From positions 1 through 64,000 of the forward strand of contig NZ_BSDI01000011.1 in assembly GCF_027923225.1 (NCBI RefSeq): DNA of 64,000 nucleotides, written 5' to 3'. Below the pieces are notes generated by a model. The model ran no database searches, had not been told where the DNA came from, and saw nothing but the letters and a program-made list of their open reading frames with translations. Below, piece after piece: positions 15,500-24,384 of the stretch (position 1 is the stretch's first letter; every line of letters begins with the position of its first letter). This DNA comes from Phytohabitans aurantiacus. Its GTDB lineage: Bacteria; Actinomycetota; Actinomycetes; Mycobacteriales; Micromonosporaceae. The position numbers were made by a program, and so were the translations under genes.

Positions 15500-17761
15500 A
15501 TGCGGCGTTCACTTCTTGTCGCGTTCGTCGCGCTGATGACAGTGGCCGGCTCGTCGTTGGCTGTGTACGCCAGCGCGCTGGCGGTTCCATTCGAGGTGCA
15601 GAGCCTGGACGGCAGCGGCAACAACGCCGCCAATCCGTCCTGGGGACAGGCGAACACCCCGTACTCCCGGGTGGCGGCGGCGCGTTACGCGGACGGGCGG
15701 AGCCAGCCGGTCGCCGGACCCAATTCGCGGTACATCAGCAACCGGGTCTTCAATGATGTCGCGCAGAACGTCTTTTCCGGACGCCAGGTAACCGCGTGGG
15801 GCTGGACCTGGGGGCAGTTCCTCGACCACACGTTCGGGCTGCGTCTGGGCCGGGCGCCCGGCGACCCCGCGGGCCAGACCGCGAACATCCCGTTCAACCA
15901 GAACGACCCAATGGAGGAGTTCGAGAACACCCTCGGCTTCATCCCGTTCGCGCGGTCCGACCCCGCGCCGGGTACCGGTGTCACCAACGCCCGGCAGCAG
16001 GTCAACACGGCCAGTTCGTACATTGACGCGTTCGCGGTCTACGGCGGCACGAACACCCGGTTGGACTGGCTGCGCGAGGGCTCGGTCGACGGCAATCCGG
16101 CCAACAACAACGGCCGGCTGCTGCTCCAGAACAGCTACCTGCCCCGGGCGAACGCGCGCGGCAACGCGGGGACCGCGCCGCCGATGGAGGTCGACGGAAT
16201 CCTGCGCGCCAACCCGGCGGACGCGATGATCGCCGGTGACGTCCGAGCCAACGAGAACCTGTTCCTCACCGCCACTCACACGCTATTCGCGCGCGAGCAC
16301 AACCGGATCGTCAACGCGTTGCCTGCGTCGCTGAGTGAGGAGGACAAGTTCCAGATCGCGCGCCGGGTCATCATCGCCGAGCAGCAGTACATCACGTACA
16401 ACGAGTGGCTGCCGGCGATGGGCGTGGCGCTGCCCGCGTACGGCGGGTACAACCCGGGCGTCAACGCCGCGCTGAGTAACGAGTTCGCCACCGTGGGGTA
16501 CCGGGTGCACAGCCAGATCCACGGCGAGATGGAGGTCGCGGTCGAGGAGGGCCACTACACCCCGGCGCAGCTCGCCGCGTTCGAGGCGCAGGGCATCGAG
16601 ATCGTCCAGGAGGACGGCGAGGTCGAACTGGTCATTCCCCTGAACCGTGGCTTCTTCAACCCCAACCTCGTGCCGGGCATCGGGCTCGGGCCGCTGTTGC
16701 AGGCGATCGGCGGCGAGCCGCAATACAACAACGAGGAGATGATCGACAACCAGCTCCGCAGTGTGCTTTTCCAGATCCCGGTCTCCGGCAACCCGGAGTG
16801 CCTCGACGGGGAGGAGCTGCCGGAGTGCTTCGACGGCGTACTGGACCTCGGCGCGATCGACGTCGAGCGTGGCCGCGACCACGGCATGCCGACGTACAAC
16901 CAGATGCGCCAGGCGTACGGGCTGCCGGCCCGCACGTCGTTCACCCAGATCACCGGTGAGTCGAGCGCGGCGTTCCCGCCCGGTACCACTGTGGACAGTC
17001 CCGCCAGTCTTGACTTCCCGCAACTCTTCGACGTGTTCAACGCCGAGGTCGATCAGGCCGACGAGGACGCCGTCGAGGGGACGCCGACCAGGTTCACCCG
17101 CGGGGCGCCGCTCGCCGCCCGCCTGGCGGCCATCTACGGCTCAGTGGACAATGTGGACGCGTTCGTCGGTGCGCTTGCCGAGCCGCACGTCGCGGGCACC
17201 GAGTTCGGCGAGCTGCAGCGGGCGATCTGGGCCCGCGAGTTCCAGCGGCTGCGCGACGGTGACCGGTTCTTCTTCGGCAACCAGAGCGCCGCACTCGACA
17301 CCATCCGCACCACGTACGGGATCGACTTCCGGCGTTCGCTCGGCGACCTCATCGCCGCCAACAGCGACGTACCGCGGGCCGACCTTCCCGGAAACGTGTT
17401 CTTCGCCGAGGGCAACGTGCCGCCGGCGAGTTGCCGGGTGACGTATCGCGTCGACACCCAGTGGGGCAGCGGCTCCGGTGGCTTCGGAGTCACGATGAGC
17501 CTTCAGAACACCGGTTCCACCCCGATACCGGCGGGCTGGACGCTGCGCTTCGTCTTCCCGAACGGCCAGCAGATCACCCAGTTGTGGAACGGGGTGGTGG
17601 CTCAGGACGGCGCCAGGGTGCCGGTCGCGAACGCCGCATGGAACGCTCGCCTGAATCCGGGGCAGACCCTTGGCGGTGTGGGATTCACCGCGACCTGGTC
17701 CGGCACGAACGGCAGACCAGCGGCATTCTCGTTGAACACCACAACCTGCGCTGTCGGCTGA
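15500..17761 (+). CDS. Secreted animal-type heme peroxidase with CBM2
   Basis: 753-residue exported enzyme: signal peptide (1-28), animal heme peroxidase domain (about 35-640) and CBM2 (about 645-753, closed by terminal cysteines). The distal motif WGQFLDHT keeps Gln, Asp and distal His H110, but the residue that is a calcium-binding Asp in myeloperoxidase is Thr here. HTLFAREHNRI, the proximal VGYRVHSQIH (H337) and VERGRDHGMPTYNQMR are all present, so heme binding and H2O2-driven oxidation are expected. CBM2 should hold it on cellulose or chitin. A strong GGAGG precedes the ATG. It is convergent with the LuxR gene, 8 nt apart. Confidence 0.85.
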   Translation: MRRSLLVAFVALMTVAGSSLAVYASALAVPFEVQSLDGSGNNAANPSWGQANTPYSRVAAARYADGRSQPVAGPNSRYISNRVFNDVAQNVFSGRQVTAWGWTWGQFLDHTFGLRLGRAPGDPAGQTANIPFNQNDPMEEFENTLGFIPFARSDPAPGTGVTNARQQVNTASSYIDAFAVYGGTNTRLDWLREGSVDGNPANNNGRLLLQNSYLPRANARGNAGTAPPMEVDGILRANPADAMIAGDVRANENLFLTATHTLFAREHNRIVNALPASLSEEDKFQIARRVIIAEQQYITYNEWLPAMGVALPAYGGYNPGVNAALSNEFATVGYRVHSQIHGEMEVAVEEGHYTPAQLAAFEAQGIEIVQEDGEVELVIPLNRGFFNPNLVPGIGLGPLLQAIGGEPQYNNEEMIDNQLRSVLFQIPVSGNPECLDGEELPECFDGVLDLGAIDVERGRDHGMPTYNQMRQAYGLPARTSFTQITGESSAAFPPGTTVDSPASLDFPQLFDVFNAEVDQADEDAVEGTPTRFTRGAPLAARLAAIYGSVDNVDAFVGALAEPHVAGTEFGELQRAIWAREFQRLRDGDRFFFGNQSAALDTIRTTYGIDFRRSLGDLIAANSDVPRADLPGNVFFAEGNVPPASCRVTYRVDTQWGSGSGGFGVTMSLQNTGSTPIPAGWTLRFVFPNGQQITQLWNGVVAQDGARVPVANAAWNARLNPGQTLGGVGFTATWSGTNGRPAAFSLNTTTCAVG

Positions 17762-17769
17762 CTCAATGA

Positions 17770-18639
17770 TCACGCTTCGGGGACCAGGTGGTCGAGCAGG
17801 CCCATGCCGTGTGCGGCGCCGATGGCACCGGCCCGGTTGTGCGTGCCCAACTTCAGAAACAACCTCGCTTGCGTGTTCTCCACGGTCTTTTCGGCGATTT
17901 CGAGCAGCGCCGCGGTCTGGCGTACCGAATGACCCATCGCGATCGAACGCAGGATGTCCGCCTCCCGTGCGGTCAGCTCCGGTACCCGGGTGGGCTGGTC
18001 CGGCCGCACGGGGGCGCGGCGAGCGGGTACCAGTCCCAGCGCGGCCGCCCGGGCGACGGCCTGGCACTGCGTAGCCACATTGAGCTTCGCGTAGATGTGT
18101 CGTTTGGTGTTTTCGACCGCGCCGACGCTGCTGCCCAGCATGGCGGCGATGCGCCGGGCCGGATGGCCCGCGCCGAGCAGCGAGAGGATCTCGCGCTCGC
18201 GCGGCGTCAGGCCGCCCGGCGTCGGGACCGTGACGCCCGCGCGCGGCCCGCGTGCCTGCTGGTGCAGCACGCTGAGCAGCGCGTCCAGGCCGAGCGCGCC
18301 CGGCACGAGCGCGTCGACCCCGGCGCGGCGTGCCGCCACCACGGCCGCCGCCGGCACCTCGTCGCAGATGACGATTATTCGGGTACGCCCACAGCCTCCC
18401 CGAATCTCGGTGAGTGATCCCAGCGTGGCGACCACATCGGAGCCCCCGTCCACGAGTACCAGGTCGGGTGTTCGCAGCGCGCACAACCGGGGGAGTTCGG
18501 CCACATCGGACGCCTGCCCCACGACGTCGAACCGCGATTGCCGCCCCAGCCACGCGACCAGGGCGTCCCGGAAGAGCCGGCGGCCGCTGTGCGCCACCAC
18601 CGTCACACCACTTTTTGGTGTCGTTCCAATTCCGGTCAC
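17770..18639 (-). CDS. Pseudo-receiver regulator with two LuxR HTH domains
   Basis: 289 residues. Residues 11-128 follow a response-regulator receiver pattern, but the acidic pair after strand 1 is VVAHS and the strand-5 lysine is absent; only D64 in LVLVDGG remains at the phospho-site position. Two full NarL/LuxR DNA-binding domains then follow in tandem (144-203, LTPREREILSLL; 222-282, LTAREADILRSI), each with the VEN-T recognition-helix pattern. One HTH per chain is the norm, so this chain might bind direct-repeat DNA as a monomer. It is divergent from the glutamine-synthetase-like gene with a 73-nt gap and may control it. Start GTG 18639 has no clear ribosome site. Confidence 0.72.
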   Translation of the reverse strand: MTGIGTTPKSGVTVVAHSGRRLFRDALVAWLGRQSRFDVVGQASDVAELPRLCALRTPDLVLVDGGSDVVATLGSLTEIRGGCGRTRIIVICDEVPAAAVVAARRAGVDALVPGALGLDALLSVLHQQARGPRAGVTVPTPGGLTPREREILSLLGAGHPARRIAAMLGSSVGAVENTKRHIYAKLNVATQCQAVARAAALGLVPARRAPVRPDQPTRVPELTAREADILRSIAMGHSVRQTAALLEIAEKTVENTQARLFLKLGTHNRAGAIGAAHGMGLLDHLVPEA

Positions 18640-18699
18640 GGCGTCAGTCTCGTGCGACGCGCCGCCCCGCACATCACCCCCAGGGGAATTTGGGGCGGG

Positions 18700-18712
18700 G
18701 ATAATCCAGTGC
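18700..18712 (+). promoter_or_regulatory. GATAAT -10 box for leaderless start
   Basis: GATAAT at 18700-18705 is followed by 7 nt and then the GTG start at 18713. That places the predicted transcription start on the first codon. No ribosome-binding sequence precedes the GTG, which fits a leaderless message. Confidence 0.5.
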
Positions 18713-20068
18713 GTGGATCGCCAGCAGCAGGCTGCGGAGGCTCGGCGCGTCGCCGCCGACCTGGCGGCGCAGGACGTCCGTAACATCGCGCTCACCTGGG
18801 TCGACAACGCGGGCGTGACCCGAGTCAAGGCGGTGCCGACCGATCGGCTCGAACGGGCCGCCGAGTGGGGCGTCGGCATGTCGCCCGTGTTCGACGTGTT
18901 CTGCGTCGACGACTCGATCACCACGAGCCGGTACGCGGGCGGGCCGGTGGGCGATCTCCGGCTGCATCCCGACCTGTCCCGCGTGACCGCGCTCGCCGCG
19001 CAGCCCGGCTGGGCGTGGGCGCCCGTCGACCGGTACACCCAGGAGGGCGCGCCGCACCCCGGGTGCCAGCGCCTCTTCGCGCGAGCGGCCACCGAGCGCG
19101 CCCGCGATGCCGGTCTCGAACTGCGCATGGCGTACGAGTTCGAGTGGTTCGCGGGCACGGCGGGAACCTCTGACGCCGCGCCGTCCACGACGGGTCCGGC
19201 GTACGGCATGACGCGGCTGGTGGAGCTGTCCGGGTACGCCGACGCCGTGCTCGCCGCCCTAGCCGCCCAGCGGGTACCCGTCGAGCAGTTCCATCCGGAG
19301 TACGCGGCCGGGCAGTGGGAGCTGTCGGTGGCTCCCGCCGACCCCGTGACCGCCGCCGACCGGGCGGTACTGGTGCGGCAGACCATCCGTGCGGTGTCCG
19401 CCACCTTCGGGCTTCAGGTCTCGTTCGCACCCGTCGTGGTCGCCGGCCAGGTGGGCAACGGCGGGCACCTGCACCTGTCGGCGTGGACCGGGGAGCAGAA
19501 CCTGTTCGCCGGCGGTGGCGGTCCCTACGGGGTGACCGCCGAAGGCGAATCCATCCTCGCCGCCCTCCTGCACCGCCTCCCCGCCCTACTCGCGATCGGG
19601 GCGCCCAGCCCGGCCAGCTACCTGCGCCTGGTGCCGCGGCACTGGGCCGGCCCGTACCAGTGCTGGGGCCGCGAAAACCGCGAGGCCGGCCTGCGCCTGG
19701 TCACCGGCAGCGTGGGCGAGCGCGACACGGCGGCCAACGCCGAGCTCAAGTGCTTCGACGGGGCCGCCAACCCGTACCTGCTCGCCGGCGCCGTGACCAC
19801 GGTGGCCGCGGCGGCCCGCGACGCCGGCCTGACGTTGCCGCCAGAGGTGACCGTCGACCCGGCGGGCCTGCCCGAGGCCGACCAGCCCCCACGCCTGCCC
19901 ACCTCGCTGCCCGGCGCGGTGGCCGCCCTCCGCGCCGACGACATCCTCCCGCCCGCGATGGGGGAGGTCCTGCTGGAAGCCTTCTGCGCGGTGCGCGACG
20001 CCGAACAGGCCCTCTACGCCGACGCGTCCCCGGCGGATGTGGCGGCAGCCACCCGCTGGCGCTACTGA
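18713..20068 (+). CDS. Glutamine synthetase family ligase (GlnA3/GlnA4-like)
   Basis: 451-residue cytoplasmic ligase of the glutamine synthetase superfamily. Visible motifs are the AYEFEWF metal-ligand strand, GNGGHLHLSAW (GxGxH nucleotide/metal loop) and ANAELKCFDGAANPYLLAGA (E-x-K-x-D-x-x-x-NPY). The N-terminal grasp region (RVKAVPTDRL) is degenerate compared with GlnA. Actinobacteria carry several such paralogs that gamma-glutamylate polyamines or ethanolamine, so I infer amine detoxification or use rather than ammonia assimilation. Start GTG 18713 fits a leaderless promoter. Palindrome copy 3 starts 9 nt after its stop. Confidence 0.78.
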   Translation: MDRQQQAAEARRVAADLAAQDVRNIALTWVDNAGVTRVKAVPTDRLERAAEWGVGMSPVFDVFCVDDSITTSRYAGGPVGDLRLHPDLSRVTALAAQPGWAWAPVDRYTQEGAPHPGCQRLFARAATERARDAGLELRMAYEFEWFAGTAGTSDAAPSTTGPAYGMTRLVELSGYADAVLAALAAQRVPVEQFHPEYAAGQWELSVAPADPVTAADRAVLVRQTIRAVSATFGLQVSFAPVVVAGQVGNGGHLHLSAWTGEQNLFAGGGGPYGVTAEGESILAALLHRLPALLAIGAPSPASYLRLVPRHWAGPYQCWGRENREAGLRLVTGSVGERDTAANAELKCFDGAANPYLLAGAVTTVAAAARDAGLTLPPEVTVDPAGLPEADQPPRLPTSLPGAVAALRADDILPPAMGEVLLEAFCAVRDAEQALYADASPADVAAATRWRY

Positions 20069-20077
20069 CCCTTCTCG

Positions 20078-20129
20078 TGATCAGGGCGTCCCTCAAGTAG
20101 CCCTAACGACTTGAGGGACGCCCTGATCA
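20078..20129 (+). terminator. 52-nt palindrome, copy 3 (perfect arms)
   Basis: The most perfect copy: 21 matched pairs around an AGCCCTAACG loop. It sits between two same-strand genes, 9 nt after the glutamine-synthetase-like gene and before hrpA. This location shows that the element is not limited to convergent gene pairs. Confidence 0.85.
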
Positions 20130-20186
20130 CGGACGGAGGAAAGTCGGTGGGGGGAAACTCCCGAGCCGGGTAGCCTGGCAGGCGAA

Positions 20187-23100
20187 ATGGATCCCAGTCA
20201 GCGTCGCGCCAGCGTGCCCAAGATTACGTACCCCGAGGCGCTGCCGGTCAGCCAGAAAAAGGACGAGATCCTCGCCGCGATCCGCGACCACCAGGTCGTG
20301 ATCGTCGCCGGCGAGACGGGCTCGGGTAAGACGACCCAGCTTCCCAAGATCTGCCTAGAGCTGGGCCGCGGCGTCGACGGGGTCATCGGCCATACCCAGC
20401 CGCGCCGGATCGCGGCCCGCACGGTCGCGGACCGCATCGCCGAAGAGCTGGACACACCGCTCGGCACCACGGTCGGATACAAGGTGCGGTTCACCGACAA
20501 GGTGAGCGACGGCACGCTCGTCAAGCTGATGACCGACGGCATCCTGCTCGCCGAGATCCAGCGTGACCGGATGCTGCGGCAGTACGACACGCTCATCATC
20601 GACGAGGCGCACGAGCGGAGCCTCAATGTCGACTTCATTCTCGGGTACGTCAAGCGGCTCCTGCCCAAGCGCCCCGACCTCAAGCTGATCATCACGTCGG
20701 CGACGATCGACCCGGAACGGTTCTCGCGCCACTTCGATGACGCTCCCATCGTCGAGGTGTCCGGCCGCACCTACCCGGTCGAGGTGCGGTATCGCCCGCA
20801 GGAAGACGAAGAGGGAGACCAGATCCAGGCGATCCTCGACGCCGTCGACGAGCTGTCGGCCGAGGCGCCGGGCGACATCCTGGTGTTTCTCAGCGGTGAG
20901 CGGGAGATCCGCGACACCGCCGACGCGCTCAACAAGCAGAACCTGCGCAACACCGAGATCCTGCCCCTGTACTCCCGGCTGTCCATCGCCGAGCAGCACC
21001 GCGTCTTCCAACAGCACACCGGCCGCCGGATAGTGCTCGCCACCAACGTCGCGGAGACCTCGCTGACGGTGCCGGGCATCAAGTACGTGGTGGATCCGGG
21101 GACGGCGCGGATCTCCCGGTACAGCCACCGGCTCAAGGTGCAGCGGCTGCCGATCGAGCCGGTCTCGCAGGCGTCGGCCAACCAGCGCAAGGGTCGCTGC
21201 GGCCGCACCTCCGACGGCATCTGCGTCCGGCTGTACTCCGAGGACGATTTCGCCTCCCGCCCCGAGTTCACCGATCCGGAGATCCTGCGCACCAACCTCG
21301 CCTCCGTCATCCTCCAGATGACCGCGCTGCGGCTCGGCGAGGTGGCGGCGTTTCCGTTCATCGACCCGCCGGATCGGCGCAACATCAAGGACGGCGTCGA
21401 CCTGCTGCACGAGCTCGGCGCGCTCGACCCCAACCTCACCAAGCTCGGCCGGCGCCTCGCGCAGCTCCCGATCGACCCGCGGCTCGGGCGGATGGTGCTG
21501 GAGGCCGAGCACAACGGCTGCGTGCACGAGGTGCTCGTCATCGCCGCCGCACTGTCTATTCAGGACCCTCGCGAGCGGCCCACCGACCGGCAGCAGGCGG
21601 CCGACCAGATGCACGCGCGGTTCGCCGCCACCTCCCCATCGGACTTCCTCGCGTACCTCAACCTCTGGAATCACATCCAGGAACAGCAGAAGGCCCTGTC
21701 GGGCAGCCAGTTCCGCAGGATGTGCCGCACCGAGTTCCTCAACTACCTGCGGGTGCGCGAGTGGCAGGACCTGTACTCGCAACTGCGTCAGGCCGTCAAA
21801 CCAGCCAAAGCGCCACCGGCGGACGCCGAGCGCATCCACCAGTCGCTGCTCGCGGGCCTGCTGTCGCACGTTGGCCTCAAAAACAGCCAGAAGCACGAGT
21901 ACCTGGGTGCGCGCGGCGCGAAGTTCGGCATCTTCCCGGGTTCGGCGCTGTTCAAGAAGCAACCGCAGTGGGTGATGGCCGCCGAGCTGGTGGAGACCTC
22001 GCGGCTCTGGGCGCGCATCGTCGCCAAGGTGGAGCCCGAGTGGGTGGAGAAGCTCGCCGGCCACCTCGTCAAGCGCAGCTACAGCGAGCCGCACTGGGAA
22101 AAGAAGCAGGGCGCGGCGATGGCGTACGAGAAGGTGACGCTGTACGGCGTGCCGCTGGTCGCCTCGCGCAAGGTGAACTTCGGCCGCATCGACCCGCGCC
22201 TGTCGCGGGAGCTGTTCATCCGCCACGCGTTGGTCGAGGGTGACTGGGACACCCACCACCAGTTCTTCCACGACAACCGGGCACTGCTCGACGAGGTGGA
22301 GGAGTTGGAGCACCGGGCCCGGCGGCGCGACATCCTCGTCGACGACGAGACCCTCTTCGACTTCTACGACCAGCGGATCGGGCCGGACGTGGTGTCGGCC
22401 CGGCACTTCGACAGCTGGTGGAAGCAGACCCGCCGCACGCAGCCAGACCTGCTGGCGTTCGAAAAGACGATGCTCATCAACGAGGGCTCGCGGCGGGTCG
22501 ACGCGGCGGACTATCCCGACGAGTGGCGCCAGGACGGTGTCGCGCTGAAGCTGACGTACCAGTTCGAGCCGGGCACCGACGCCGATGGCGTGACCGTCCA
22601 CATTCCACTGCCGCTGCTGCCGAGGCTGTCACCGGCCGGGTTCGACTGGCAGGTACCGGGGTTGCGCGAAGACCTCGTGATCGCGCTGATCCGGTCGATG
22701 CCCAAGGCGGTGCGGCGCAACTACGTGCCAGTACCCGATTATGCCCGCGCGGTGCTGGACCGGATCGCGGCGAGTGACGGGTCGCTGCTCGATGCCCTTG
22801 AGCGCGAGCTGCGCCGGCTGACCGGCGTGCCGGTGCCCCGCGACGCCTGGGATCTGTCCAAAGTGCCCGATCACCTGCGAATGACGTTTCGGGTGCTGGA
22901 CGACAAGGGTGCCACCCTCGGCGAGGGCAAGGACCTGGCCGCGTTGCAGGCGAAGCTGAAGCCGACCGTGCGGGAGACGGTCGCGGCGGCGGCGCCCGGC
23001 GTGAGCAAGCAGGGCATGCGCGCATGGGAGGCGGGCACGCTGCCGCGCAGCATCCGGCAGGACCGGGCCGGTTACGCGGTGACCGCCTATCCGGCGCTGG

Positions 23101-23852
23101 TCGACGAGGGCGAGACCGCCGGCGTGCGGGTGTTCGAGACCGAGGCGGAGCAGCGAAACGCGATGTGGCAGGGCACCCGCCGCCTGCTGCTGATCGGCCT
23201 GCCCGCGCCCTCGAAGGTGATGCAGGGCCGGCTGACGAACGAGACGAAGCTGGCGCTGAGCCGCAACCCGCACCGCAGCGTGGTCGACCTGCTCGACGAC
23301 TGCGCGGGCGCGGCCGTCGACCGGCTGCTCGCCGAGCATGGCGGTCCGGCGTGGGACGAGGCCGGGTTCGGGGTGCTGCGTGACCATGTGCGTGCCGGGT
23401 TTGTCGACGCGCTCGTCGACGTCGTCGACAAGGTGCGGCGCGTGCTCGCGGCGGCGTACACAGTGGAGCAGCGTCTCAAGAGCAGTAACCGGCTCGACCT
23501 GATGCCGTCGCTGACCGATATCCGCGCTCAGCTCGGCGGGCTCGTGTACCGCGGCTTCGTCACCGCGACCGGCTGGCAGCGCCTGCCGGACCTGCCGCGC
23601 TACCTGACCGCGATCGAGCGGCGCCTGGAGCGGCTGACCCAGAACCCGGCTCGCGACCTGGAGCAGACCCGGCGGATCGAGCAGGTCCAGCAGGAGTACG
23701 ACCAGCTGCGGCGGGAGCTGGCAGGGAACCCGGGGCTGTACCAGATCCGCTGGATGATCGAGGAGTTGCGGGTGAATTTCTTCGCTCAGGCGCTCGGCAC
23801 CCCGTACCCGGTCTCCGAGCAGCGCATCTACCGCGCGATGGACGAGCTATAG
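20187..23852 (+). CDS. hrpA: ATP-dependent RNA helicase HrpA
   Basis: 1221-residue DEAH-box helicase, near the usual HrpA length. Motif I is GETGSGKTT (K48), motif II DEAH in LIIDEAHERS, motif III SAT, and motif VI QRKGRCGR. These are followed by the HA2 and OB segments and a long C-terminal DUF3418 region ending with helical repeats. HrpA proteins use ATP to remodel RNA; in E. coli the enzyme rescues stalled or collided ribosomes. It acts in the cytoplasm. The gene stands alone between copy 3 of the palindrome and a short hairpin, so it is probably monocistronic. Confidence 0.93.
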   Translation: MDPSQRRASVPKITYPEALPVSQKKDEILAAIRDHQVVIVAGETGSGKTTQLPKICLELGRGVDGVIGHTQPRRIAARTVADRIAEELDTPLGTTVGYKVRFTDKVSDGTLVKLMTDGILLAEIQRDRMLRQYDTLIIDEAHERSLNVDFILGYVKRLLPKRPDLKLIITSATIDPERFSRHFDDAPIVEVSGRTYPVEVRYRPQEDEEGDQIQAILDAVDELSAEAPGDILVFLSGEREIRDTADALNKQNLRNTEILPLYSRLSIAEQHRVFQQHTGRRIVLATNVAETSLTVPGIKYVVDPGTARISRYSHRLKVQRLPIEPVSQASANQRKGRCGRTSDGICVRLYSEDDFASRPEFTDPEILRTNLASVILQMTALRLGEVAAFPFIDPPDRRNIKDGVDLLHELGALDPNLTKLGRRLAQLPIDPRLGRMVLEAEHNGCVHEVLVIAAALSIQDPRERPTDRQQAADQMHARFAATSPSDFLAYLNLWNHIQEQQKALSGSQFRRMCRTEFLNYLRVREWQDLYSQLRQAVKPAKAPPADAERIHQSLLAGLLSHVGLKNSQKHEYLGARGAKFGIFPGSALFKKQPQWVMAAELVETSRLWARIVAKVEPEWVEKLAGHLVKRSYSEPHWEKKQGAAMAYEKVTLYGVPLVASRKVNFGRIDPRLSRELFIRHALVEGDWDTHHQFFHDNRALLDEVEELEHRARRRDILVDDETLFDFYDQRIGPDVVSARHFDSWWKQTRRTQPDLLAFEKTMLINEGSRRVDAADYPDEWRQDGVALKLTYQFEPGTDADGVTVHIPLPLLPRLSPAGFDWQVPGLREDLVIALIRSMPKAVRRNYVPVPDYARAVLDRIAASDGSLLDALERELRRLTGVPVPRDAWDLSKVPDHLRMTFRVLDDKGATLGEGKDLAALQAKLKPTVRETVAAAAPGVSKQGMRAWEAGTLPRSIRQDRAGYAVTAYPALVDEGETAGVRVFETEAEQRNAMWQGTRRLLLIGLPAPSKVMQGRLTNETKLALSRNPHRSVVDLLDDCAGAAVDRLLAEHGGPAWDEAGFGVLRDHVRAGFVDALVDVVDKVRRVLAAAYTVEQRLKSSNRLDLMPSLTDIRAQLGGLVYRGFVTATGWQRLPDLPRYLTAIERRLERLTQNPARDLEQTRRIEQVQQEYDQLRRELAGNPGLYQIRWMIEELRVNFFAQALGTPYPVSEQRIYRAMDEL

Positions 23853-23858
23853 CACTAT

Positions 23859-23872
23859 CTGCCACCTGGCAG
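23859..23872 (+). terminator. Short CTGCCA/TGGCAG hairpin after hrpA
   Basis: CTGCCA and TGGCAG pair across a 2-nt loop, 6 nt after the hrpA stop. The stem is only 6 bp and has no U-run, so it may be a weak terminator. A strong AAGGAGGT ribosome site for the next gene follows at 23921-23928. Confidence 0.4.
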
Positions 23873-23933
23873 AAAGCCAGCTTGCACCCAGCCTCCTCGC
23901 ACCCCATCATGAGGGGTAGCGAAGGAGGTCACG

Positions 23934-24377
23934 ATGACCATCGGCCACCTCAGCCGGCCCACAAGGCCAGCAAGAGTCACCTTCTACAACCAGCGCGGCG
24001 TGATCGTCGACGACCAGAGCCTGCTCGTCAACGGCGTGCGCTTCCCGATCGCGGATCTTTACTGCATCGAGCGGGGTCGCGGCCCGCTCTCGCCGTCCAC
24101 CCGGGCCGCCATGGTCGTCGCGCTGGGTGAGCTGTTCGTGGTCACTCCGGTGGCCTTCGTCTTCCGGTCGCCGGCGGTGCTGGCCCTGGCGCTGCTCACC
24201 GGTCTGGCCGCCGCTGGTGGCGTGCTCTTCTGCGGCCGCCGCTGGCCGGCGAGCTTCCACCTCTGGGCGGAATACCAGCACCGCCCCACGCTGCTCTTCA
24301 CCACCTGGGACGAGCAGGAGTTCGGCCAGGTCAGCCGCGCCTTGCTACGCGCGATCGAGCACCAGCAACGCTACTGA
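23934..24377 (+). CDS. Small two-helix membrane protein (DUF6232-like)
   Basis: 147 residues. An N-terminal beta-rich part (VTFYNQRGVIVDDQSLLVNGVRFPIADLYCIERGRG) resembles the opening of DUF6232 proteins. Two adjacent membrane helices follow (about 62-97), then a short beta/helix tail. It is expected to be a membrane protein with cytoplasmic ends; its function is unknown. Its ribosome site AAGGAGGT is one of the strongest in the window, so good translation is likely. It ends 7 nt from the convergent amidohydrolase stop. Confidence 0.65.
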   Translation: MTIGHLSRPTRPARVTFYNQRGVIVDDQSLLVNGVRFPIADLYCIERGRGPLSPSTRAAMVVALGELFVVTPVAFVFRSPAVLALALLTGLAAAGGVLFCGRRWPASFHLWAEYQHRPTLLFTTWDEQEFGQVSRALLRAIEHQQRY

Positions 24378-24384
24378 CACCTGA

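Noticed and set aside
20355..22601. Long antisense frame opposite hrpA
   Set aside because: Composition-driven shadow; the sense strand carries all helicase motifs.
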